Below, piece after piece: positions 46,101-53,475 of a DNA stretch of 64,000 nt (positions are counted from its first letter, which is position 1; every line of letters starts with the position of its first letter). Under the pieces are notes generated by a model. That model was not told the origin of the DNA and made no database searches. It was given only the letters and a program-made list of their open reading frames with translations. The stretch comes from Leptospira sp. WS60.C2 (GTDB lineage Bacteria; Spirochaetota; Leptospiria; Leptospirales; Leptospiraceae), in assembly GCF_040833955.1 (NCBI RefSeq), contig NZ_CP162133.1, positions 930,001-994,000 on the forward strand, read 5' to 3'. The translations under genes were made by a program, and so were the position numbers.

Positions 46101-48977
46101 AGATACAATTTACTGAATGAACAAATTTCTGGACCAAACAAACGTTTAATGGAAATTAAAGAACAAGAAGTGCAAATGGCTGAAAATGTAACTTCGCAAG
46201 CCTTAGCCTCTGCTACGGGAATGCCTCTTGAGATCATTTCCAAACTAGTTGGCGATACGAATGGTCAAAAAAAAGCAAAACAAGCCGATCAAAGAATGGC
46301 TAAGAACATTGTATCAGACTTTGGATCACAAATAACAGGGGCCTTCGGTGGTATTATGAAGACTGCAATCGTTGCCACAGGTGTTACAGAAGATCAAATA
46401 GTAAAAACAATGGAGGACGCCTATTCCTTCGCCAATGCTAAAAACTTAAATGGAGGAGCAATTTCAAAAGCAAGTTTTGGCTATAGCTTACAAACACTCG
46501 GTATGCAAGCAAATTGGACTAAACACCAAAGTACTTTTTTAAATATTAAAGATAAAGATGCGGTTCTAGCAGAAGTAACTAAATCAACGATTGCAAAGCA
46601 AATGGCAGAGAATACCGGAATAGAGGAATCAATTGTGAAACAAGCTCTTGATGGGCTTTACGGTAAGTATCAAAAGCAAAAAGCAGACAAAAAAGCAAAA
46701 ACCAAAGCAATAGGCCAAACGATTGTGAATGCAGGTTCGCTTGCCATTACGATGGGATCAAGCGGAGTTTGGAGTGGGGCAACTTCTGCTTTGTCAAAAA
46801 TGGGAACTGTTGCCAGTAGTGTCACCGGTGGTATCTTGCCAGCAACTGCACAAGTCGGCCAAATCCTATCAACAACCGCATTACAAACCGTAGCAGGAAG
46901 TAGGGAAGGTTCAAAAGGTGCAATTGCTGGATTGATCAATGGCTCTCTCTTGGGTGTCACAAATTACCTAGGAAAATTTCAGTCTGGAATTCTAAAGGGT
47001 ACGATGCCTGGATTAGGTGTTAATTATTCGAAACAAAATGGTTGGGGTGGTTCTATCGGAATTGGAAATTCTATTAATAATGTTAGTCTTTCGTTTTCCG
47101 AAAAAGGGAACTCTTCTCTGCAAATGTCACAAGCAATCGCCAAGGGAATTCAATTTGCGACAGATATCACTACGAACGAAGCATGGAATCTTGGAATCAA
47201 CTATAATCCGACAGGAGAAGGACCTAGAAAAGATTGGAATTTTTCTTCGATGTTTGACCTGAAAGGATCAGGTTTCAGTGGAAGCATTGGTTATACTGAT
47301 CCAAATTCAAAACTGGGTCTCACTTCCCATTTAAGTGAAAAGGGAAGTTCCACCTCATCACAATTACATGGGGTTAGTTTAGGAACCAATTCAGAAGATG
47401 GATTCCAAATGGATGAGTTCAATTTCTCCAATCAAAACATCAATATGGCACAGGATGGAAGTGATCTGACTGATAACAATGGGAATCGTTTGGAAAATCA
47501 TGGCGATAGCCCTTTGTCTGATTTTATGGGAGAATTGGGTATGGTAGGTGGTGTCATCTTAGGTGGAATGGGACTTGCCAATTTGTTAAGGAGTCGTTTC
47601 GGTGGAGGTGGTTACAGTGGTGTTGGAACTGATTTTGGTTCCTTCCGCTTCCAGTCATCTTCAGAACGATCTGTTTTTTATCACCTAACAGATCGAGTAA
47701 AAATTGGAATGTTCCGTTTTGGTGAATCTGTGAGTCAATATGCAGATGCTTACTCTCCAGAAAAACCTAAACAATTAGATGAGAAAATACCAAAAGAGAA
47801 AACACCGAAAGAATTAGATAGAATCAAAAAATTAGAAACTAGTGTGATTGATGATTTTAAAATGGATTCAAGGTTGGATACAGAAAAGAAACTTTATGAG
47901 TTACGGCAAGCAGGTGTAGATACCACAGACTTGGATGCTAAAATTAAAACAAAACGAGGCGGTAAGGATGTTTCAATGTCTAAAGCGGACGAGAAATCAC
48001 TCAGTGAATACAAACGATTGCGTGAGTTACGATCTGTTCGACCCATTGGTTCGGAAGCAGTTTCGTATGTTGCTTCAGGTGATGCTCTCTCAAAAGTGAA
48101 TACGGAATTTAATCCTAAAACCGAGTCGAAAAAGCAATACTTACAAAGATTAGGGGATGAAGTATGTGCTGCTACAAAAGATGTGGATCTATCGACAAAG
48201 GAATTGGTTGATTTACATACAGCAAACGTTGCAAGACTCTTAGGGGAAAACCTGGAGAAAAAAATTAAATACAAACAATCCCAAATCATTGATGGTAAAG
48301 AAGTTGTATCCGCTGTAAATACGGTAGATGCAGATGGGTTTCGGCAAACTTCGGATACAGATTGTATTCGATACTTGGGAGCCGTCTTACACGCAGCAGG
48401 CCTAACGGATAGAGGTAGTTTTGCCAATCTGAATACAGATGTGTATCTAACTCCAGAGGAAACCGAGCGAATGAGAGAGGAATTCAAAGCTGGAACCATT
48501 CATAAAAACGGAGTGGAATACTTTCGCCAATCTGGTAGTTTCTCCCATTTGGTGTCCGAACGACTCACAACAGAAAAGGATTTGATCGCTCATACCAAAA
48601 AAGGTATGATTCCTGAATTAAAACCTGGTATGATTGGCATCACACGAAAAATGGAAGCAGTAGAAAACACGAAACGGATTGCCATGAAATCAGATCATAT
48701 CTATATGATTGTAGAGAAACGGTTCAATTCTGAATTGGGCGTGGATGAATATTTGATCTCTGAGTCAGCCGGTGGAAAGGGTGTTCAGAATCGATGGATC
48801 CGAAAGGAGACAAATTCAGAAATTCTAAATCAATTCAGAAAACGATACGAAAGTGAAAAAATGTCTGAGAAAGAAATTGATAATAGAATATCGAAAATCA
48901 AAATACCAAACAATTATTCAGATTATTTATTGCGCTCGGAATATTATAGCATAAAACCGCATGTGAGTATAAAATAG
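43104..48977 (+). CDS. Giant exported protein with a C-terminal NlpC/P60-like cysteine peptidase domain
   Basis: 1957 residues. An N-terminal signal-like helix (about 8-22) is followed by long Trp/Glu-rich coiled-coil segments (to about residue 250) and a large helical body. Hydrophobic Gly/Ala-rich stretches follow (about 970-1010 and 1200-1300), then beta-like Gly/Ser/Asn-rich sequence (about 1300-1470), a Gly hinge (GGVILGGMGLANLL) and a Lys/Glu linker. The last ~300 residues look like an NlpC/P60-type papain-like domain: TDCIRYLGAVLHAAG (Cys1754), SDHIYMIVEK (His1865) and EYLISESAGGKGV. The third catalytic residue is not clear. It recalls the leptospiral long-protein family TIGR04388 (from memory). 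Layout and tail fit a polymorphic toxin-like effector. Confidence 0.6.
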   Translation: MGFYKLWTRVSLLFLFFGIYFNTETIFPQSILEHWEIPRYQSSDYSDIYGNLYFVSSMEEWDLRMEEILYDSIVSWQTEANRQIEEILIQEGGEDSFVSNEGYVDERRRSLFSEVSIFYSDWERDLMEDYFTNRSAFLEKLETGIVDELYLNRIGKEQIYEEYTQEELALRENREQILREAETWEYQWEKSRQEGLDSFSTSLERLEEDYFKYIQSLQNTENQFITNLQAINQYKETVQYALGEMVSQLKLGLDANCELNSGCQYKNSDGSLNEAGKIFSRFIQELSDELSIANKDPDLMLTQIATKMRDFLSNESNEAFIKQTFFEDRVYTYQTGFELNFENTKTKYDLNTAMWNLVNQTYYQLGSDVRFENWNATPGDVGIFSGVSDPELQSIFQSIHHSDYNRLASILNGKLGQDRKVHSILGANLYTDAFHYLNMKSIAGIKLPFDFAMHVNGNLLLDGTEKYGYWQTQEFITIFTPGIYSYQMGAVGYSVLYEMYDDAAYQSSLYWDSNLSQLKGQTDHFQHRLLPAIRHWETKTKEYSESFDQWSDSKSKLFQDAKLEFESKRMQLEKTKEDWLQKLEEEKRDGWNAWNNLYTTPESETKRPVALSMKIEQGLTSIGNQNLASQFQRLSVFDDSMFEIKLGETSLLENFQKTMVGINQYASVIQMNHELEEFRKSEQTKMINQYAYSLNSALIGDRKLTREESILVGSADYSQLSMDEQKNFGKCYEDPNVSSCKGLLKTDYQVSVNQNTGVVRIGKEIFNGLLAGKNAEGEYTAAKSNLSKQIVFSSIGKIQSNDRKDFFTEWSDEDWKSIQNRKNEITNDFLNNTSTRDRNQLLLSINQIETINANNHQSFLAKKETQENLDSFIQEIAIAYITGGASGVKASLKGKVESAINSELAKVWVKATGGDDSQIQLVSMAFEFMRGRMSAKKISSRDQFVSIQNPIKALETVVGKTLSHTMQVMDKASNGLLSVPFNLAMSGVMAVTKALVGEKRYNLLNEQISGPNKRLMEIKEQEVQMAENVTSQALASATGMPLEIISKLVGDTNGQKKAKQADQRMAKNIVSDFGSQITGAFGGIMKTAIVATGVTEDQIVKTMEDAYSFANAKNLNGGAISKASFGYSLQTLGMQANWTKHQSTFLNIKDKDAVLAEVTKSTIAKQMAENTGIEESIVKQALDGLYGKYQKQKADKKAKTKAIGQTIVNAGSLAITMGSSGVWSGATSALSKMGTVASSVTGGILPATAQVGQILSTTALQTVAGSREGSKGAIAGLINGSLLGVTNYLGKFQSGILKGTMPGLGVNYSKQNGWGGSIGIGNSINNVSLSFSEKGNSSLQMSQAIAKGIQFATDITTNEAWNLGINYNPTGEGPRKDWNFSSMFDLKGSGFSGSIGYTDPNSKLGLTSHLSEKGSSTSSQLHGVSLGTNSEDGFQMDEFNFSNQNINMAQDGSDLTDNNGNRLENHGDSPLSDFMGELGMVGGVILGGMGLANLLRSRFGGGGYSGVGTDFGSFRFQSSSERSVFYHLTDRVKIGMFRFGESVSQYADAYSPEKPKQLDEKIPKEKTPKELDRIKKLETSVIDDFKMDSRLDTEKKLYELRQAGVDTTDLDAKIKTKRGGKDVSMSKADEKSLSEYKRLRELRSVRPIGSEAVSYVASGDALSKVNTEFNPKTESKKQYLQRLGDEVCAATKDVDLSTKELVDLHTANVARLLGENLEKKIKYKQSQIIDGKEVVSAVNTVDADGFRQTSDTDCIRYLGAVLHAAGLTDRGSFANLNTDVYLTPEETERMREEFKAGTIHKNGVEYFRQSGSFSHLVSERLTTEKDLIAHTKKGMIPELKPGMIGITRKMEAVENTKRIAMKSDHIYMIVEKRFNSELGVDEYLISESAGGKGVQNRWIRKETNSEILNQFRKRYESEKMSEKEIDNRISKIKIPNNYSDYLLRSEYYSIKPHVSIK

Positions 48978-48978
48978 A

Positions 48979-49626
48979 ATGAAATATAAGTTATTATTTG
49001 TGCTTTTGTTATTTTTCTTTAATTGTAAGGAAAATGAAAAAACACATGTTGAGGATGAGGATCCATTTTTTTTTGATAAAGAAGAATCATGTCTAATTGA
49101 GCCTAATGGAAGTAATTCTTGTTTAACTAACAAACCAGACTTGGCATGTTTTAAAACATTAGAAGATCTAAAAAAATCGAATCTTGAAAAAATATTTTTC
49201 AATAAATTTTGGATGGGTGAAGATCAACAAACATTATTTTATCACATAGATACTAAAGGCAGAATAAAAATATTTGAAGGTGGCCCTGATAAAAATGTTG
49301 AACAAAGAAAGTTGGTAGGAAAAGGAAAAATATTTATTGAAAAAGATAATTGGTTTTATGAACAAAAATGTGAATTAGATTCATGTGAGAGTTTTAGAAT
49401 TCCTATATCATATTTTCATTGCACCATTACACAAAATTCAACTGAAAAGTATGTTTTGCGAACAATTCAGTTTGGGAATCGAAAGTTTGTTGAAAGCTCA
49501 GAAGTAGAAAAAAATAAGCAAGAGAAATTGATTTTGTTTATTGAAGAGTCTTCAATAGAAAATCAAATTTTCAATGGATTCGTCATTTCCAAAGTTCCCT
49601 CGATTCCAACGAAAGAAACCAAGTGA
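48979..49626 (+). CDS. Small AT-rich lipoprotein, candidate immunity protein
   Basis: 215 residues, starting one base after the stop of the giant gene. The lipobox is FLFFNCKE-like (VLLLFFFNCKE). The mature part has six or more Cys (DKEESCLIEPNGSNSCL, DLACF, KCELDSCESF, FHCTI) and beta-like strands. I do not recognise a family. Base composition stands out: two 60-base lines I counted by hand (49021-49080, 49201-49260) have 27-28% GC, against 42-50% in two lines of tig. Position, periplasmic anchoring and foreign composition fit an immunity protein for the NlpC/P60-like tail, as inference only. Confidence 0.6.
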   Translation: MKYKLLFVLLLFFFNCKENEKTHVEDEDPFFFDKEESCLIEPNGSNSCLTNKPDLACFKTLEDLKKSNLEKIFFNKFWMGEDQQTLFYHIDTKGRIKIFEGGPDKNVEQRKLVGKGKIFIEKDNWFYEQKCELDSCESFRIPISYFHCTITQNSTEKYVLRTIQFGNRKFVESSEVEKNKQEKLILFIEESSIENQIFNGFVISKVPSIPTKETK

Positions 49627-49640
49627 AATTTTACCCACAC

Positions 49641-51497
49641 CTACACCCTCCAAATATAAACAAAGTCCGTGCGATCTGCCCAAGGGAGTGGGAATTCAAC
49701 TTTTCTCAATTTGATCTCCCCTTGTCGTAAGTAATCCCTGATGTCTTTGTCACGAAATATCGTTTCACTGAAGGAAATTTCACCAGACCCAGTGACAGAT
49801 TGGAGTTTTGCTGTATAGTTGACTGTGTTCCCAAAATAATCAATATTGCTGTTTAGGTTCACCGCCAAACAGTTGCCAGTGTGGATGGAGATTCGAATTC
49901 GAACGGGTGTGTGTTTATTTTCTGGATGGAACCACTCTTGCATTTCTTTCGCCGCTTTTAAGGCTTGGAGAGGGGAGGGAAAACTCGCCATTACGGCATC
50001 GCCGATCGTTTTGACGACAACTCCTCGAAAATTTTGAATGATTTGGTTTGTTTTGATAAAGTGTTCTCTCACCTGTAAAAAGGCACCGTGGTCACCTTCT
50101 GTTTCGTAGAACTTTGTCGAACCAACGATGTCAGTGAAAAGAATGGTTTTGATACCAATGTCTAATTGTAGGTTGGTAGCAATGGCTTCTTCAGAAAATA
50201 AATCACGAAATTCTTGGTAATTGAAAATTTCCGTGGGCCGTAAACTGTCTTGGTCCTCGCTTCTTTCTTCGAGGATGATGGTTACTTCGTCCTCGGATTC
50301 ATTTTCAAAAACTAAATTGGGTTTTGGACGGACTTTAATTTCTTCTTCATTGGTTTCTGGTAACCATAAAATGTCTGTTTGGTTGTGGTTTTGTTTGGAT
50401 TCAACCAATCGATATTTTTTCTCACCTTTTTTTCTAAGTCGATACACTCCTGATCCGATGAGCAGGTTGGAGGAAAATGATTTTTTCGCTCCCACTCTTT
50501 TTGTGAGAAGAATGTGTTGTTTTGTCGCTGGTTCTGCGGCACAATACAATTGTTTTTCGACAATTCTCACACTTGGATGCATATGAAAGGTGACTTCTAT
50601 TGAATTCACACCTGTCGTGTCAAAATCAATTTCACACACTTCACATTGGTCGCTGGCAGGCATATCTCCTAATTTGATAAGTGACGTTCTCACTCCCCGA
50701 CAATGGGGACAAACAATGTCCCAACTCAAAGTAAAAATACCAAGCCGACAGCCATGAAGGAATAAAAATAAAACTTCGTCAGGATCAATGTCTAAATTGC
50801 GACTGATTTGTTTGATCCGAATTCGATCCAAATCATTGTCAGGTGAAGCTTTGATCCAATCAAAAACTTTTGTGATCGTTTCCTTGGAGATCCCTTTTTG
50901 CACTAAATTTGGGATTTGTTTTTCTAACTTTTCCGGGTGAACCCATTGTGCTTCCGGCAAAAACAACTTTTGTTTTGCAGGGGATAGGTTTAGTTTCGGT
51001 TTCCCCCGTTTGATTTCTTCCTCGATTTGTAGAAATCCATTTTGGAAGGATTCCTTCAGTTTCGGAAGTGCTAAGTTTAAAATTTTTTTTGTGAAAAAAT
51101 TTCGAGGGATGATTCCCAAATAAACGTAGATCTTACTGCGTGACTCCCCAAGTGGCTCGGTGATGATTTTAGTTCGGATGTAGTGAGCAAAACCTTTTTT
51201 GTAGATTCGGGCATTGCCTAGTTCTTTTAAGTATTCCCACTCCCAGGGAACCTCTTCCCATTCCAATAAAAAACCAGCTTGTTTTGTTTTGCCAACCAAC
51301 TTCCCGTTTGATTCTACGTACTGGAATTTTGGAAGACCAATCCTTTTGTTAAATGAGGAAGTATCGATGATATAGGGCCAAATTTCCTCCCTGGTGACGG
51401 AAACATCAAATTCCCAAAGAGAATCCATTGGTTTTGCCATGGATTTCCAAGAGTCTTCCCAGGGATATTTTTGAAGGATAGTTTGTAAATCAATCAT
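49641..51497 (-). CDS. Class III adenylate/guanylate cyclase with N-terminal SRPBCC-like domain (DUF5939-type)
   Basis: 618 residues. An N-terminal START/SRPBCC-like domain (LWEFDVSVTREEIWPYI and onward) is followed by a zinc-ribbon-like segment (IVCPHCRGVRTS with DQCEVCEID), as in DUF5939 cyclases. The catalytic domain is at about 440-618: TILFTDIVGSTKFYETEGD (metal Asp), VVKTIGDAVMASF (second Asp) and DYFGNTVNYTAKLQS, where the transition-state Asn is kept but the Arg is Lys. It makes a cyclic nucleotide in the cytoplasm; activity may be reduced. Its start overlaps the GH5 stop (ATGA), last gene of the operon waaL-like-GH5-cyclase. Confidence 0.85.
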   Translation of the reverse strand: MIDLQTILQKYPWEDSWKSMAKPMDSLWEFDVSVTREEIWPYIIDTSSFNKRIGLPKFQYVESNGKLVGKTKQAGFLLEWEEVPWEWEYLKELGNARIYKKGFAHYIRTKIITEPLGESRSKIYVYLGIIPRNFFTKKILNLALPKLKESFQNGFLQIEEEIKRGKPKLNLSPAKQKLFLPEAQWVHPEKLEKQIPNLVQKGISKETITKVFDWIKASPDNDLDRIRIKQISRNLDIDPDEVLFLFLHGCRLGIFTLSWDIVCPHCRGVRTSLIKLGDMPASDQCEVCEIDFDTTGVNSIEVTFHMHPSVRIVEKQLYCAAEPATKQHILLTKRVGAKKSFSSNLLIGSGVYRLRKKGEKKYRLVESKQNHNQTDILWLPETNEEEIKVRPKPNLVFENESEDEVTIILEERSEDQDSLRPTEIFNYQEFRDLFSEEAIATNLQLDIGIKTILFTDIVGSTKFYETEGDHGAFLQVREHFIKTNQIIQNFRGVVVKTIGDAVMASFPSPLQALKAAKEMQEWFHPENKHTPVRIRISIHTGNCLAVNLNSNIDYFGNTVNYTAKLQSVTGSGEISFSETIFRDKDIRDYLRQGEIKLRKVEFPLPWADRTDFVYIWRV

Positions 51498-53470
51498 AAT
51501 GGCCGTATGGTAATCGAAGATTTCCCTCCATTCCCTTTGACTGTTAATTCGCCGTTTGTTTCCGAAATTTTTTCAGCATTTGAAAGTACAATGTGTACGC
51601 CATTTGGGTAAACAAACCTAGGTAATTTGATGACGGTAGGTTCTATAATTGACGAATCAGAAAGCCACTCTAAATGGAATTTTCGTATATTCAATTCATA
51701 TTCCATTTCTAACGGAGTTCCTTGGATCATCGCTGCATAAGGACGACAAAAGCCTTCAATAGCGCGCCCCCCACCGCCATATACATCAGGTTCGGATCCT
51801 GGAATGATTTGGTCTTTGGAAAAAATACTGAGATCTTCTTGGTTCCATCCATCTCCCACCATCAAATCATTTTGATTGGAAGCCGTGTAGTTCCATAGAG
51901 TGTTCGATAAAAATAATTTGTCCATGGCATTGTACATAGAATCGAGAGCCATGACATGACGTTTCCAAATTTTGGGAGAACGATTGCCATTTTTCCATTC
52001 TTGGTAAGCCTTTCCTCCTTGCAGATCAAATGGAATTCCGAATTCACCTACTAAACTTGGGATTTTTCCAGGCACGGAGTCTGCTGTTCCCTTAATGCGT
52101 GATAGTTGCCGAACATACATGGCTTCAATTCCTGATTTCCCAAATACAGGTCGTTTGGTGAGAGTATCAAGGGCAATGGGATACAAAAATGTTTTGAAAA
52201 GAAGAGTTAAAATATCATACCAATGGGCAGCATTTACAGAAAGTTTTGGAACTTCACCATTGAGTTTGGGATGAGTAAATGCATCAGACGCTTCTCTTTC
52301 AATAAACACCATCCAATCACTTCGAAGGGCTTGGATGGTTTGGCCAACCTTTCTCATAAAAGGAATTAGATAATCTGCATCAAAATCAATTTCCTTACCA
52401 TTTACTCTTTGGAAGAAATCATTTTTTTCAATGAAAGGAGTTCCATCTTTTGTGATGGTGTAGGCACCTTCTAATTGGAACGGATCTCCTGGAGATTCTG
52501 GCAACCAAATTGAAACTTGGTTTTCATTCACCGTTACAGTTTTTGTTGGAACAAATCCACCTTTCCAAATTTTTAAAGTAAGGTATGGCAACTCCACTGA
52601 GTGTCCATGGGAAGAATACAAAGCATCAATGGGCGACCATGCAAGTCCTGGTTTGGATGGGTCTTCTGCTTTGTTCACAAGACCACGGTCATTCATTGCT
52701 TTTCCAATGAATCCCTTGCCTGGCTCATTTAACGAATCAAATCCCAATACAAAATCAAACTGTTTGACTCGTTCTGCAATCTGCTTCATACAGCCAAGAT
52801 AATGGTCTTGTAAGTAATCTTGAACATTTTTACCATCGATGAGAAAATTGGGAGCAAAGTCTCTTCCGCCGAAAAACAAAGTCCACAAAATTCCGTTTCC
52901 CGCATAGCGATAGTTTTGTGACCAACACATGGTCGGGTAATTGTCTTCTTGTCTGATTCCTGGCTTGGAATAATCGTATGCTCGTTGCATCACAATCGCT
53001 GCATCTGCTTCCGATAGTTTTTTATAATCGATACCAATTTTTTCAAAGATCCATCCAGGGGCACCATCTCCCCCAGTCATCCTAGACCAAACATCTTGAT
53101 GAAAATCAATGAAAACGTAAAAACCGTATTCTCTTGCTAGGCGAACTATTTCCGTGAAATAGTCGAGATATGCCTCATCATAATCGTTTGGTCCTTTGTG
53201 TTCGACGGCTTCCCAAGTAGTCAACAAACGTAAAACATTAAATCCCCATAATTTAAGACGTGTAAAATGAGTCTGCGCGTCTTCTAAAGGAAAAGGTCTT
53301 CCGATAAAACTCACTTCCTTATGATCTGAAAAATCAGTAGGGAAATGGGTCCCTCCATTCGGATAAGGGACTTTTGTGTCTCCTCCTAAATTGACTCCTC
53401 GAAGGATCACCTTTCTTCCGCTTGGGTCGACAAACCATTCACCGTTTGGAGATAACTTTTTTAATGTCAT
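51494..53470 (-). CDS. Glycoside hydrolase family 5, sterylglucosidase/endoglycoceramidase-like
   Basis: 658 residues, no signal peptide. GH5 motifs: GRKVILRGVNLGGDTKVPYP, FIDFHQDVWSRMTGGDGAPG, the acid/base Glu in LGFDSLNEPGKGF, and the nucleophile Glu in PSLVGEFGIPFDLQ. A C-terminal beta domain (about 560-658) follows. The overall match is to the GH5_12-like group of fungal and bacterial enzymes that cleave steryl-beta-glucosides or glucocerebroside; the substrate here is not known. It is placed 5 bases after the O-antigen ligase-like gene and overlaps the cyclase gene by 4 bases, so a lipid-glycan substrate and regulation by the cyclase are inferred. Confidence 0.85.
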   Translation of the reverse strand: MTLKKLSPNGEWFVDPSGRKVILRGVNLGGDTKVPYPNGGTHFPTDFSDHKEVSFIGRPFPLEDAQTHFTRLKLWGFNVLRLLTTWEAVEHKGPNDYDEAYLDYFTEIVRLAREYGFYVFIDFHQDVWSRMTGGDGAPGWIFEKIGIDYKKLSEADAAIVMQRAYDYSKPGIRQEDNYPTMCWSQNYRYAGNGILWTLFFGGRDFAPNFLIDGKNVQDYLQDHYLGCMKQIAERVKQFDFVLGFDSLNEPGKGFIGKAMNDRGLVNKAEDPSKPGLAWSPIDALYSSHGHSVELPYLTLKIWKGGFVPTKTVTVNENQVSIWLPESPGDPFQLEGAYTITKDGTPFIEKNDFFQRVNGKEIDFDADYLIPFMRKVGQTIQALRSDWMVFIEREASDAFTHPKLNGEVPKLSVNAAHWYDILTLLFKTFLYPIALDTLTKRPVFGKSGIEAMYVRQLSRIKGTADSVPGKIPSLVGEFGIPFDLQGGKAYQEWKNGNRSPKIWKRHVMALDSMYNAMDKLFLSNTLWNYTASNQNDLMVGDGWNQEDLSIFSKDQIIPGSEPDVYGGGGRAIEGFCRPYAAMIQGTPLEMEYELNIRKFHLEWLSDSSIIEPTVIKLPRFVYPNGVHIVLSNAEKISETNGELTVKGNGGKSSITIRPL

Positions 53471-53475
53471 TTGAA

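Noticed and set aside
47894..48499. 201-residue minus-strand open frame within the giant gene
   Set aside because: No start signal and no family pattern; the plus frame carries the peptidase-like motifs.
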